A stretch of 32,562 bases of DNA from Flavobacteriales bacterium (GCA_018695965.1 JABHQB010000049.1:1-32562), one strand, 5' to 3'; counted from the stretch's first letter, positions 14,483 through 24,505 are shown. A program made the numbers and translations. Notes: generated by a model from the sequence alone, not told the origin.

Positions 14483-16183
14483 CTAATCTACATTATCGTG
14501 TAGAAAAGAATTGTTTTGCTTGAGTTGAACAACATTATCATCTCCCAAAGATAATGTTTGGCTTGAAATCTCAGAATCTGAAGAGTGAGGAGTATCTTCC
14601 AAATCTATTCCATTTCTTTTAAAAGCTGGCTCATCAATTAAATTTGTTAATCCTGATGGAGTTCGTAAAATATTAGAAATGTTCTTTAACTTTTCTTCTC
14701 TTTTTCTAGAAGTAATTTCATTTTCAGGCAAATCTTGGGAATTAATACTAACTCTTTCTCTCATTAAAGGAGCTTGTTCGGTTTCTTCCATATTAAAATG
14801 AAATGAAACTTCTTCTTGATTATCTTCTTCTTTTATTTCCTCTTTTTCTGAATCCAAATCTAATATAACTTCTTCTTCAACTTCATTGGTTTGTACAGTA
14901 TCGTCATCTAAAGACAAAATCACTCTTTCCTCTTCTTTCATCTCAGTTGTTTCTTCCTCTACTGAATCAGAAACAGTAGGTTCTATTAAGTTGTTTTCAT
15001 CTTCTTCAGTGTTCGATACAGCACCTTCTATTTCAGAGAAACTAATATCCATATTATCCTCAAAATCAAACATTGATTGCTGAGAGAAATCTTCTGTTAA
15101 TTTTTCTGTAGTTTCATCTTTTATTTTAGAATTTGAAGAAATAGTATCTAAGGTTTCGTCTTCTCCAATGCCAACTACCACCTCTTTTTGTTCTTCTTTT
15201 GCTTCAAAACCAGTTGCAATTACTGTAACAGAAAGTTTTGAACCTAATTCAGGATCTGTACCAACACCATTAATAATATTTACATTATTACCAGCTTGTT
15301 TCTGTATAGTATCCGTAATTAATTTCAATTCATTCATTGAGATTTCATCTTCTTCAGAATCTCCCGTTACAATTTTTAGTAATACATGTTTTGAGCCAAA
15401 TATATCATTATCATTTAAAAGTGGAGAATCTAATGCATTTTTTACAGCTTCCACTGCTCGATTTTCACCTTCTGCTTCCGCTTGTCCCATAATTGCAGTA
15501 CCACTTTTTTGTAATACTAATCTGGCATCTGACAAATCAATATTTACAGTTAAATGTTGAGTAATTACTTCCGCAATTCCTTTAGTAGCGATATTTAATA
15601 CCTCATTCGCTTTACTAAATGCTTTACTGAGTGTTAAATCACCATGAACTTCCAATAGCTTCTGATTATTAATAACTAAAAGTGTATCCACATGTTTTCT
15701 AAGTTCTTCTAAACCAGATTTAGCATGCTCATGTCTTCTGCCTCCTTCTGTTTCAAATGGCATAGTAACCACTCCAACAGTAAGAATACCTTTTTCATTA
15801 GCTGCTTTTGCAATTACAGGAGCTGCTCCAGTTCCGGTACCACCACCCATTCCAGCAGTAATAAAAAGCATATTAGTATTAGAATCCAAAAGTTCATTTA
15901 TCCTATCAATACTTTCAACAGCTGCTTGCATTCCAACTTCTGGATTAGAACCGGCTCCTAAACCATTAGTTAGATTTTCTCCTAATTGTATTTTTACCGG
16001 AATTGAACTAGCTTCTAATGCTTGCGTATCTGTGTTGCAGACAGCAAAATCTACTCCTTCAATTCCATTTTCATACATGTAATTAATTGCATTTCCACCT
16101 CCACCTCCAATACCGATAACTTTTATAACAGAAGACTGGTTTTTCGGGAGATTGAAATCAATTATGTTTTCATTTTCGCTCAT
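14483..16183 (-). CDS. ftsZ: Cell division GTPase FtsZ with long acidic linker
   Basis: Tubulin-like GTPase that forms the division ring. The globular core shows GIGGGGGNAINYM (24-36), the GTP signature GGGTGTGA (113-120), and the T7 catalytic loop NIDLSDA (214-220). It ends near residue 330. A linker of about 225 residues follows, very rich in Glu, Asp, Ser and Thr, before the C-terminal peptide NNSFLHDNVD that should bind FtsA and other partners. At 566 residues it is much longer than E. coli FtsZ (383), as is usual in Flavobacteriia. It is last in the dcw cluster, 32 bases after ftsA. Confidence 0.98.
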   Translation of the reverse strand: MSENENIIDFNLPKNQSSVIKVIGIGGGGGNAINYMYENGIEGVDFAVCNTDTQALEASSIPVKIQLGENLTNGLGAGSNPEVGMQAAVESIDRINELLDSNTNMLFITAGMGGGTGTGAAPVIAKAANEKGILTVGVVTMPFETEGGRRHEHAKSGLEELRKHVDTLLVINNQKLLEVHGDLTLSKAFSKANEVLNIATKGIAEVITQHLTVNIDLSDARLVLQKSGTAIMGQAEAEGENRAVEAVKNALDSPLLNDNDIFGSKHVLLKIVTGDSEEDEISMNELKLITDTIQKQAGNNVNIINGVGTDPELGSKLSVTVIATGFEAKEEQKEVVVGIGEDETLDTISSNSKIKDETTEKLTEDFSQQSMFDFEDNMDISFSEIEGAVSNTEEDENNLIEPTVSDSVEEETTEMKEEERVILSLDDDTVQTNEVEEEVILDLDSEKEEIKEEDNQEEVSFHFNMEETEQAPLMRERVSINSQDLPENEITSRKREEKLKNISNILRTPSGLTNLIDEPAFKRNGIDLEDTPHSSDSEISSQTLSLGDDNVVQLKQNNSFLHDNVD

Positions 16184-16215
16184 AATTTATTGATTTTATT
16201 TGTTAATAATTTAGT

Positions 16216-17544
16216 TTAATTTATTTCTTCATCAGAGAACCAGTCCTCTAACATTTGTTTTAATTTTCCTCCTATTCCTGATTTTGGAGTAATTGGAGGT
16301 TCCTCAGGAAGTTCAAGATTATTAGAATCTGGACCTCCTCCTACAACCTTTTCCCAATCTACATTTTCAAATCCTTTCTGAACTAATCCAACACCTGTTG
16401 CGTAAATTGGGCTCTTTATTAGATCTTTCGAACCTTTTCCTAAATGTTCATTTGGCAACCCAATCCGAACCTCTTTTCCAGTTATATAAGAAAATAATTG
16501 GGGCAGATTTCTTAATTGAGAGCCACCTCCAGTTATTACAATTCCTGTCATTAGTTTATCAAAATACCCAGAAGATTTTATCTGATAATTTACTAGATCT
16601 ATTATTTCTTTCATTCTTGATTCTATTACAGCAGATAAGTTTTTAACCGAAACTTCTTTTGGATCGTTCGTTCTTAATCCAGGAATAGAAACTATTACAT
16701 TCTCCTTTGTAGAAGATGACATAGCAGACCCAAATTTTATTTTTAGCATTTCTGCTTGTTTTTCTAAAATCTGAATTCCTTGTTTTATATCTTTAGTAAT
16801 TACATTTCCTCCAAAAGGGATGACAGCAGTATGTCGGATAATTCCGTCTAAAAATATAGCAATGTCAGTTGTTCCACCACCTATATCTACCAGACAAACT
16901 CCTTCTTGTAATTCATCATTATCCAAAACTGCTTCAGCTGAGGCGAACGGTTCTAAAATTAAATCTCTTGGTTTTAATCCTGCTTTTGTTACACATCTGA
17001 TTATATTTTTTACAGCAGCACTCTTAGCTGTAATAATATGGAAGTTCGCTTCTATATGTACTCCAGCCATTCCCTTAGGATCCTGAATAAAGTCTTCTCC
17101 ATCAACCGTATACTCCTGTGGAATTACATGAATAACCTCTTCACCAGGAATAGTAACTAACTTAAACATATTACTATCTAATTTATCTAAATCCAAATTT
17201 GTAATTTCCTCATCAATATCATCACGAACCATCTCTCCTCTATGTTGTAGACTCTTTATATGCTGACCGGCAATACCAACATACACCTCATCAATTGTTA
17301 TTCCAGATTCTTTTTCAGCATCTTCTACAGCAATTTTTATCGAATCTACTGTTTTATCAATATTAGCCACAACTCCTCTGCTAACTCCATTCGAAACAGA
17401 TTTTCCTGTACCGAGTATTTCTAATTTACCATACTGATCCTTCTTACCAACTATTACGGTTATTTTTGTTGTTCCTATATCTAATCCTACTACAATTTCA
17501 GACTGAGTGTCAATATTCTCTGTTGTGTTTGTGTTATCTTTCAT
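16216..17544 (-). CDS. ftsA: Cell division protein FtsA
   Basis: Actin-like ATPase that tethers FtsZ to the membrane. Motifs include the phosphate-1 loop VVGLDIGTTKITVIVG (18-33), EVYVGIAGQHIKS in the 1C (SHS2) domain, LVDIGGGTTDIAIF (phosphate-2), and GIVITGGGSQLRNL (adenosine). The C-terminus (LEDWFSDEEIN) may form the amphipathic membrane-targeting segment, preceded by a Pro-rich linker. The length of 442 residues is typical. Four bases separate it from ftsQ. Confidence 0.97.
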   Translation of the reverse strand: MKDNTNTTENIDTQSEIVVGLDIGTTKITVIVGKKDQYGKLEILGTGKSVSNGVSRGVVANIDKTVDSIKIAVEDAEKESGITIDEVYVGIAGQHIKSLQHRGEMVRDDIDEEITNLDLDKLDSNMFKLVTIPGEEVIHVIPQEYTVDGEDFIQDPKGMAGVHIEANFHIITAKSAAVKNIIRCVTKAGLKPRDLILEPFASAEAVLDNDELQEGVCLVDIGGGTTDIAIFLDGIIRHTAVIPFGGNVITKDIKQGIQILEKQAEMLKIKFGSAMSSSTKENVIVSIPGLRTNDPKEVSVKNLSAVIESRMKEIIDLVNYQIKSSGYFDKLMTGIVITGGGSQLRNLPQLFSYITGKEVRIGLPNEHLGKGSKDLIKSPIYATGVGLVQKGFENVDWEKVVGGGPDSNNLELPEEPPITPKSGIGGKLKQMLEDWFSDEEIN

Positions 17545-17548
17545 TTTT

Positions 17549-18292
17549 TTATTTTTTAATACAAACTATTTGATTTTTATATTTTAGGTTTAGTGCTTTA
17601 TATTCTTGATTCTGAGAATTTCCTTTCTCATAATATAATTTCAGTTTTTCAAACTTCTCTCCCACTTCTTTTATTTGTCCAAACTCTAATTGTTCTCCAA
17701 TTTGTGTAAGCATCAATAATTCAGAATCTTTATTAATATCAATTTGCACAATTTGTTTCTTCAAAAACTCATCTTTTATAATGATATTAGACAAATAATA
17801 TAAGTCATTCTCATTTACTAAGTTTACTTCTCCAGTAACTAATAACATTCTAGCAGTATATTCATTTGAAAGAGGCATTCGTAATCCATCTTCATCTAAA
17901 TAATAACCATCTTTCCCATTCTGAACTCGTACAATTGGTTTTCTTTGAACAACTGAAACAAACACCTTACCCTGCATGTCAGAATACACATTTGCAGACT
18001 TTATTGAAGGGTGATTTGCCAATAAAGATTCAATATTCTTAAATGAAACATCATTCATCTTTATAGAATCTGGATGTAAGTTATTATCTAATAAATAATC
18101 ATTTATCACATCATTTGTAACAAATGCATTTCCAAATTTCATCATTCTTTCCAAATAACTCATTCCATTATCAATATTTATGTCTGTTAGCTTACAGTAA
18201 TTTTCCTTATTATTTTCCCCTGCAAAATAAATCATAAATCCTAGTACTGAAATCGCTACTACAAACCTTATTAAATTGAACATACCTTTCAT
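17549..18292 (-). CDS. ftsQ: Cell division protein FtsQ/DivIB-like
   Basis: A bitopic inner-membrane protein of 247 residues. One N-terminal transmembrane helix (about 5-24) is followed by a periplasmic part. Around residues 80-120, FKNIESLLANHPSIKSANVYSD leads into VFVSVVQRKPIVRV, the POTRA-like pattern of FtsQ. YLDEDGLRMPLS and LLVTGEV match the following beta domain. The protein is divergent, as FtsQ usually is in this phylum, and its position between murC and ftsA is strong support. The start overlaps the murC stop by four bases (ATGA). Confidence 0.88.
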   Translation of the reverse strand: MKGMFNLIRFVVAISVLGFMIYFAGENNKENYCKLTDINIDNGMSYLERMMKFGNAFVTNDVINDYLLDNNLHPDSIKMNDVSFKNIESLLANHPSIKSANVYSDMQGKVFVSVVQRKPIVRVQNGKDGYYLDEDGLRMPLSNEYTARMLLVTGEVNLVNENDLYYLSNIIIKDEFLKKQIVQIDINKDSELLMLTQIGEQLEFGQIKEVGEKFEKLKLYYEKGNSQNQEYKALNLKYKNQIVCIKK

Positions 18293-19650
18293 GATAATCT
18301 CAATCTTAATGGTTCAATAATTGTACTAATATCTCCTGCACCTAGAGTTAATAATACGTCAATTTCTTTATCTGCAATCTTTTCAACTACAGAATCAAGC
18401 GCGCTTAATTCCTTTTTTGTAGATGTACATTTATTAAGTAAAATTTGAGAACTTACTCCTTCAATTTCTTCTTCACGAGCTCCATATATATCTAATAAAA
18501 TTAATTCATCTGCTAGAGATAGAGAATTTGCAAACTCATTCATAAAATCTTTAGTTCTGCTATGCAAATGCGGCTGAAAGACTACTGTAATTTCTCTTTC
18601 AGGATACATCTGTTTTACCGCATTTATACTTTCCGTTACCTCTTTTGGATGATGTGCATAATCATCAATAAATACTAATTTGTCTGATGAAATATGAGTT
18701 TCAAATCTTCTTCTTATTCCCATAAAAGTATTTATTCCATCTACAATTTTGGAAGAATCTATTTCTAGTAAATTGGCAACAGAAACAGAAGCAACTGCAT
18801 TCAGAACATTATACACTCCTCCCATATTTAATCTCAAATCATCAAAAGTATTACCATTACATTCTACTTGAAATTTCATAGTATTTTTATCTGGAGAAAT
18901 ATAAGTTCCTTTACAATCTGAACTAATAGACAATCCATATTTTAATACTGAAATATCATCTCGATTTACAATAGATGTATCAATATTTTCTTCCAAAAAT
19001 AATGTTCCTCCACTTTTTATTTTATTTGTAAAATCAGAAAAAGCTGAAATCAATCTCTCTTTATTTTGATAGATATCTAGATGATCAGCATCTACAGAAG
19101 TTATTACCGCAACATCTGGGTTTAAGGTTAAAAATGATCTGTCAAATTCATCTGCTTCTACAACAACTACCGATTTTTCTGTTCCAAAAATCAGGTTAGA
19201 GTTATAATTTGTGCTTACACCACCCAAAAAAGCAGTACAATCCATTCCGGAATCATGTAGAATATGAGCAATCATTGTGGAAGTAGTGGTTTTACCGTGC
19301 GTTCCTGCTATGGCAATGGTAAAATGATCTTCTGTAATTTTACCCAACACTTCCGATCTTTTCATTACAATATAATTGTTTTTAACGAAATAACTTAATT
19401 CGGTATTCTCAGATGGAATTGCTGGAGTATAAATGACTAGAGTATCTTCCTTTTGTACTGAAATCTGATTAGTGTCTTCTGTGTAATGAATCTTCATTCC
19501 TTCATTCTCTAACTCAATACATAAAGAGGATTTTACTCTGTCGTATCCAAAAATATTTACATTTTTATTGTTGAAATATCTGGCAATGGCACTCATACCA
19601 ATACCTCCAATTCCAACAAAATAAATATTTTTATATTCCTTCAATTTCAT
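18289..19650 (-). CDS. murC: UDP-N-acetylmuramate--L-alanine ligase
   Basis: Adds L-alanine to UDP-MurNAc using ATP, the first step of the peptide stem. It starts NIYFVGIGGIGMSAIARYF (the UDP-binding Rossmann-type N-domain). The ATP loop is GTHGKTTT (116-123). VVEADEFDRSF and the C-terminal DDYAHHPKEV are Mur ligase landmarks specific to MurC. At 453 residues it is full length. Its start shares one base with the murG stop (TAATG). Confidence 0.97.
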   Translation of the reverse strand: MKLKEYKNIYFVGIGGIGMSAIARYFNNKNVNIFGYDRVKSSLCIELENEGMKIHYTEDTNQISVQKEDTLVIYTPAIPSENTELSYFVKNNYIVMKRSEVLGKITEDHFTIAIAGTHGKTTTSTMIAHILHDSGMDCTAFLGGVSTNYNSNLIFGTEKSVVVVEADEFDRSFLTLNPDVAVITSVDADHLDIYQNKERLISAFSDFTNKIKSGGTLFLEENIDTSIVNRDDISVLKYGLSISSDCKGTYISPDKNTMKFQVECNGNTFDDLRLNMGGVYNVLNAVASVSVANLLEIDSSKIVDGINTFMGIRRRFETHISSDKLVFIDDYAHHPKEVTESINAVKQMYPEREITVVFQPHLHSRTKDFMNEFANSLSLADELILLDIYGAREEEIEGVSSQILLNKCTSTKKELSALDSVVEKIADKEIDVLLTLGAGDISTIIEPLRLRLS

Positions 19651-20750
19651 TACTTCACTAATTCTAATGATAAATCTGCTATCCTATCCGCTGCATCTTT
19701 TACCTCTAATTTTTTTATATTTCTACTTAATTCCTCCTGTAAATCCTTATTTTCAGAAAGAGATTTTATCTTCTCTACAAGTTTAAGCCTAGATTCCACA
19801 TCTTTTACCATGAGTGCAGAATTCTTATTAACTAACGATTGTGCATTTTGTGTTTGGTGATCCTCTGCAACATTTGGAGATGGCACTAAAATAACTGGTT
19901 TTCCTATAAAACATAGTTCCGAAATTGCTATAGCGCCAGCTCTTGATACTATAATATCTGCAGCTGCATACGCTAAATCCATCTGCTTTATAAACTTATA
20001 AGACTGAATACCACTTACGTTTATATTTTTTACAGATTCTTTAGATTGATTCTCATATGAAACTCCAGTCTGCCAAATCAGATTAAGTTTGTTTTTCTTA
20101 AACTCCCCCAAATTATTATTTATTGATTCATTAATCGTTTTTGCTCCCAAACTTCCGCCAACTACAAGTACGGTAATTCTTCGATTATGGAGTTTGAAAA
20201 AATTCTTTCCTTCTTCTCTTTTATTTGAAGAATTTAATATCTCTTTTCTAATTGGATTTCCAGTAAAAATCAATTTTTCTTTTGGGAAAAACCGTTCCAT
20301 ATTATCATACGCTACACAAATCTTTTGCACACTTTTTGCAAGTAATTTGTTTGTAATCCCCGGATAAGAGTTTTGCTCCTGTATGACAGAAGGGATTCCT
20401 TTTCTACTAGCCTCATACAACAGAGGCCCTGAAGCAAAACCACCTGTCCCAATCACTAAATCTGGTTGAAATCTTCTTATTATCTTTCTTGATTTTATCA
20501 AGCTACTTATTAATTTAAAAGGAAATAATAGATTCTTCCTACTAAAACTTCTCTGAAATCCTGAGATCCATAATCCTTCAATTTTATATCCGGAATCCGG
20601 AACTTTCTGCATTTCCATTCTATCTTTTGCTCCAACAAATAACAGTTCAATATCTTCTACTTTTCTTTCTAATGATTTTGCAATCGCAATTGCAGGAAAA
20701 ATATGACCTCCCGTTCCACCACCACTAACTATTACTTTAAGCTTTTTCAT
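19650..20750 (-). CDS. murG: Lipid I N-acetylglucosaminyltransferase MurG
   Basis: Converts lipid I to lipid II at the inner face of the membrane. The N-terminal GGGTGGHIFPAIAIA (10-24) is the family signature, and VVGGSLGAKTIN and RAGAIAISEL (the UDP-GlcNAc site) confirm it. It has 366 residues with no truncation. Its first 14 bases overlap the end of ftsW. Confidence 0.97.
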   Translation of the reverse strand: MKKLKVIVSGGGTGGHIFPAIAIAKSLERKVEDIELLFVGAKDRMEMQKVPDSGYKIEGLWISGFQRSFSRKNLLFPFKLISSLIKSRKIIRRFQPDLVIGTGGFASGPLLYEASRKGIPSVIQEQNSYPGITNKLLAKSVQKICVAYDNMERFFPKEKLIFTGNPIRKEILNSSNKREEGKNFFKLHNRRITVLVVGGSLGAKTINESINNNLGEFKKNKLNLIWQTGVSYENQSKESVKNINVSGIQSYKFIKQMDLAYAAADIIVSRAGAIAISELCFIGKPVILVPSPNVAEDHQTQNAQSLVNKNSALMVKDVESRLKLVEKIKSLSENKDLQEELSRNIKKLEVKDAADRIADLSLELVK

Positions 20751-21873
20751 AATCTCTATATTCAGTGTTTTTACTTATACTTAATATTATACCAATAGCA
20801 ATACATGTGAAAATTATAGAAGTTCCTCCTTTGCTTATTAAAGGTAATGTTTGTCCTGTAACAGGAATTAATCCCACATTTACCGCCATATTTACTGCTG
20901 CCTGTAATATAAAAGCAAACGACAAGGATGCAATTGTAAGTGATCCAAAAACACTTGATGTTCTTCTAGAAATAACTATCGATCTGTAAAAAAATAATAA
21001 ATATAGAAACATAGGAAGTAAGCCTCCAAAAATAATACCATATTGTTCAATAGTAAGGACATAAACAAAATCTGATTCACCAGCATATACAAAATGTTGT
21101 TGCACTCCCTTTCCTGGTCCTTCTCCGAATAATCCTCCATTTTTTATTGCAATCTTCGCTTCATTTTGCTGACGATTTTCATCTTTAAGATGATTTTCTG
21201 AATTAATAGATAAAAAAGCATCAATTCTACTCACCCAAGTAACAGAACGCGTAAATGATTTCTGAAATGATGGAATATATTTTCCTCCTAAATAAGTAAT
21301 CCCAACGATACATAATCCTACACCTACAATAGATAGTAAAAATTTATAATGAATTTTTGCGAAAATCATCAGAAAAAAACCATTTAAAAAAACTAAAGCA
21401 GAAGTAGAAAAATTAGATGGATATATTAATAAACATATAAGAACTAGAGGTCCAAACAAATACCAAATAAACCCTTTCCAATCATGTAAATAATCTCTGT
21501 ATTTACTTATCTGTCTGCACATCAAAACTAATATGGAAATTTTTGCTAAGTCTGAAGGTTGAAAAGACAGTCCCGCTAAAAAAATCCATCTTTTTGCTCC
21601 ATTTATTTCGATACCAATAAGAAGAACTACAATTAATAAAACAACACTCATTAGAACAGCAACAACACTCAATTTTGAGAAATACTTAAACTTAAGTTTA
21701 TGTACCATATACATACTTACAAGACCAATAAATATATTTCGAACATGTGAAGTAGTTGCAGACAAGCCTTCAACACTATACACAACTAAAACAGATATAG
21801 TAAGTAATGAGAATACAATGGTCCATATTGTTTTATCTCCTTCTAGTTTTATGAATTGAGAAAGGTTTGACAT
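20737..21873 (-). CDS. ftsW: SEDS peptidoglycan polymerase FtsW
   Basis: Multi-pass glycosyltransferase that polymerises lipid II at the septum with FtsI. The 378-residue protein shows many hydrophobic helices. Typical SEDS segments are INGAKRWI, QPSDLAKISIL, GGLFGEGPGKGVQQHFVYAGESDFVYVLTIEQYG (containing the catalytic Asp of the SDF triplet) and a PLISKGGTS loop. The frame is open to 21975 within the murD end, but family homology and spacing favour ATG 21873 (MSNLSQFIKLEGDKTIW), four bases after the murD stop. Confidence 0.95.
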   Translation of the reverse strand: MSNLSQFIKLEGDKTIWTIVFSLLTISVLVVYSVEGLSATTSHVRNIFIGLVSMYMVHKLKFKYFSKLSVVAVLMSVVLLIVVLLIGIEINGAKRWIFLAGLSFQPSDLAKISILVLMCRQISKYRDYLHDWKGFIWYLFGPLVLICLLIYPSNFSTSALVFLNGFFLMIFAKIHYKFLLSIVGVGLCIVGITYLGGKYIPSFQKSFTRSVTWVSRIDAFLSINSENHLKDENRQQNEAKIAIKNGGLFGEGPGKGVQQHFVYAGESDFVYVLTIEQYGIIFGGLLPMFLYLLFFYRSIVISRRTSSVFGSLTIASLSFAFILQAAVNMAVNVGLIPVTGQTLPLISKGGTSIIFTCIAIGIILSISKNTEYRDYEKA

Positions 21874-21877
21874 AATC

Positions 21878-23194
21878 TTATAAACTTCTGACAGATTTTT
21901 TAAATTCTGTTCCTCTATGCTCGAAATTACTGAACATATCAAAACTTGCACATGCAGGAGAAAGTAAAACAACATCTCCTTTTTCTGCTAACTGATATGA
22001 AAATCCAACCGCTTCATTCATACTGTTTGCATTTACAATATTATCTACATGAGATTTAAAATATTTATGAATATTATCTGTATTCTGACCAATACACACA
22101 ATGGCTTTTACTTTCTCATCTACCAATTCCAGCAGTTCAGAGTAATCATTTCCTTTATCTATACCTCCTACAATCCAAATTGTGTCTTTATGCATACTTT
22201 CTAATGCAAACCAAACCGAATTTATATTTGTAGCTTTTGAATCATTAATAAATTCGATACCATGAACATTAATAACATGTTCTAATCTATGGTCTATATT
22301 TTTAAAATCTTGCAAGCTTTGGCGGATAATAAAATCTTTCACCTCTAAAACTCTAGAAGCAACAGCTGCAGCCATTGAATTATAAACATTATGTTTACCT
22401 TGTAAAGCTAAATCTTGAATTGTCATTTCGTTATTATTTAAATTAATATTTATTTTATTGTTTTTATAAAAAGCTCCTTCATTTTCAAATTCTTTATTTA
22501 AACTAAATGGAATCATTTTTGTTTTTGTATTACTCTTTTCTCTGATGTTTTTATCATCATAATTATAAATAAATACATCGTTCTCATTTTGATTATTTGT
22601 AATCCTTAATTTTGATTTTATATAATTTTCAAAACGATTCTCATACCTGTCTAAATGATCTGGAGTGATATTCAACAGTATTGCGATATCTGCTTTAAAA
22701 TCTTTTATTCCATCAAGCTGAAAACTACTTAACTCCAAAACAATGTAGTCGTAATCTCTTTCAGAAATTGATTTTGAAAAACCAGTCCCAATATTTCCAG
22801 CCACCAACACATCATATCCAGCCTTTTCCAAAATATGACCAACCAAAAGTGTTGTTGTTGTTTTTCCGTTACTTCCGGTAATTGCTACAATCTTTGCATT
22901 AGTAAATCTATATGCAAATTCTACTTCTGAAATAACAGAAATTCCTTTCTCCTTAATCCTTTTTATCACATCAACTGAATCAGGAATGCCAGGACTTTTT
23001 ACTACCTCTGAGGCAGTCATAATTTCCTCAATAGAATGTGTGCCTTCCTCCCATTTTATATCATTATTTGTAAGAACTTCTTTCTCTGAAATGATACTTT
23101 TATCAGACACAAAAACATCATAACCATTTTTCTTTGCCAGTAGAGCTGCTCCAATTCCACTAATTCCTCCTCCCAGAATTACTAACTTTTTCAT
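21878..23194 (-). CDS. murD: UDP-N-acetylmuramoyl-L-alanine--D-glutamate ligase
   Basis: Adds D-glutamate to UDP-MurNAc-L-Ala. It begins MKKLVILGGGISGIGAALLA, has the ATP loop GSNGKTTT (107-114), LNITPDHLDRY, and the C-terminal FINDSKATN, all MurD-typical. At 438 residues it is full length. The frame extends upstream to 23251, but the ATG at 23194, sharing one base with the mraY stop (TAATG), matches the family start. Confidence 0.96.
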   Translation of the reverse strand: MKKLVILGGGISGIGAALLAKKNGYDVFVSDKSIISEKEVLTNNDIKWEEGTHSIEEIMTASEVVKSPGIPDSVDVIKRIKEKGISVISEVEFAYRFTNAKIVAITGSNGKTTTTLLVGHILEKAGYDVLVAGNIGTGFSKSISERDYDYIVLELSSFQLDGIKDFKADIAILLNITPDHLDRYENRFENYIKSKLRITNNQNENDVFIYNYDDKNIREKSNTKTKMIPFSLNKEFENEGAFYKNNKININLNNNEMTIQDLALQGKHNVYNSMAAAVASRVLEVKDFIIRQSLQDFKNIDHRLEHVINVHGIEFINDSKATNINSVWFALESMHKDTIWIVGGIDKGNDYSELLELVDEKVKAIVCIGQNTDNIHKYFKSHVDNIVNANSMNEAVGFSYQLAEKGDVVLLSPACASFDMFSNFEHRGTEFKKSVRSL

Positions 23195-24504
23195 TATCTT
23201 AATTTCAGAGTTACAATTGTTAGTACTGCCAACATAATTCCTATAATCCAAAATCTTGTGACAATTTTACTTTCATGATATCCTAATTTCTGATAATGAT
23301 GATGAAGTGGTGACATCTTAAAAATTCTCCTTCCTTCTCCATATTTCTTCTTTGTATATTTAAACCAACCTACTTGTAATACAACCGATAAATTTTCTAT
23401 AAGAAATACCCCACAGAGGATTGGAATAAGTAATTCTTTCCTGATAAGTATTGCAACAACTGCAATGATTCCACCTAGAGATAAACTTCCTGTATCTCCC
23501 ATAAAAACTTGTGCTGGAAAAGAATTGTACCATAGGAAACCAACACATGCTCCAACAAATGCAGACATGAAAATTACAATTTCACCAACATTTGGAATAT
23601 ACATTATATTCAAATAATCGGCTGCCAGAATATTACCTGAGACATAAGCAAAAATCGCAAGTGTAGCACCAATAATTGCAGAAGTTCCGGTAGCTAATCC
23701 ATCTAATCCATCAGTAAGATTTGCTCCGTTTGATACAGCTGTTACAATAAAAATAACAACTACAATAAATAGTAACCACCAATATTTTTCAGCAGAATCT
23801 GAAATCCAAGAAGTTAGTGTTTTATAGTCAAACTCATTGTCTTTGAAAAACGGAATAGTTGTTTTTGATGATTTTCTTGATTCAGTCTCAAATCCATATT
23901 CATCAGCAAACCCTATCAAAGAAAAGAGATTTTTATCTGAACTATCTGGTATAATCCTGCCTGAACCAGTATATGTTCCATCTTGTAATTCCACCCAAGG
24001 AATATCCCACGGTCCATCAATCTTTTCTTTTATAGTAATATCAGGATTAAAAACCATAATAAGACCAACAATAATACCAAGTCCAACCTGTCCCATAATC
24101 TTAAACTTTCCTGCCAATCCTTCCTTGTCTTTTTTGTATACTTTTATATAATCATCTAGAAAACCAATTGACCCTAACCATATAGTAGAAACTAAAAGAA
24201 TTATTACATAAATATTATTCAATTGAGCAAATAATAAAGTAGGTATAATAATTGCTGAAAGAATAATAAGTCCTCCCATTGTCGGAGTTCCTCTTTTGTC
24301 TTCCTCCCCAGTTAATCCTAATTCTCTTACCTGCTCTCCTATCTGTTTATTCCTAATCAGATTTATTATTCTTCCTCCAAAAAGTAAGGATACTATTAGA
24401 GATGTAATTAAAGCCATTGCGGCGCGGAAAGAAATATATTGAAACACTCCTGATCCTGGCAAATTGTAGGTTTCATTCAAATATTCAAATAAATTATATA
24501 ACAT
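23194..24504 (-). CDS. mraY: Phospho-N-acetylmuramoyl-pentapeptide transferase MraY with enlarged periplasmic loop
   Basis: Transfers phospho-MurNAc-pentapeptide to undecaprenyl phosphate, making lipid I. Landmarks: RGTPTMGGLI (71-80), the catalytic pair D117-D118 in FLDDYIKV, TTIPFFKDNEFDY (215-227), NLTDGLDGLATG (262-273), and SPLHHHYQKLGYHE near the C-terminus. At 436 residues it is about 75 longer than E. coli MraY. Most of the excess is about 60 residues (154-213) between the fourth transmembrane helix and TTIPFFK, predicted on the periplasmic side. Bacteroidota MraY proteins are generally larger in this loop, but the stretch GPWDIPWVELQDGTYTGSGR is notable. It starts one base after the murE stop. 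Confidence 0.96.
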   Translation of the reverse strand: MLYNLFEYLNETYNLPGSGVFQYISFRAAMALITSLIVSLLFGGRIINLIRNKQIGEQVRELGLTGEEDKRGTPTMGGLIILSAIIIPTLLFAQLNNIYVIILLVSTIWLGSIGFLDDYIKVYKKDKEGLAGKFKIMGQVGLGIIVGLIMVFNPDITIKEKIDGPWDIPWVELQDGTYTGSGRIIPDSSDKNLFSLIGFADEYGFETESRKSSKTTIPFFKDNEFDYKTLTSWISDSAEKYWWLLFIVVVIFIVTAVSNGANLTDGLDGLATGTSAIIGATLAIFAYVSGNILAADYLNIMYIPNVGEIVIFMSAFVGACVGFLWYNSFPAQVFMGDTGSLSLGGIIAVVAILIRKELLIPILCGVFLIENLSVVLQVGWFKYTKKKYGEGRRIFKMSPLHHHYQKLGYHESKIVTRFWIIGIMLAVLTIVTLKLR

Positions 24505-24505
24505 G

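Noticed and set aside
15168..15560. Plus-strand 130-codon frame inside ftsZ
   Set aside because: It is the antisense of the conserved FtsZ core; low-complexity Ser/Phe composition is typical of antisense shadows in A/T-rich genes.
21874..21975. 34-residue N-terminal extension of FtsW
   Set aside because: It would overlap the end of murD by about 100 bases and has no FtsW-like sequence; ATG 21873 fits the family.
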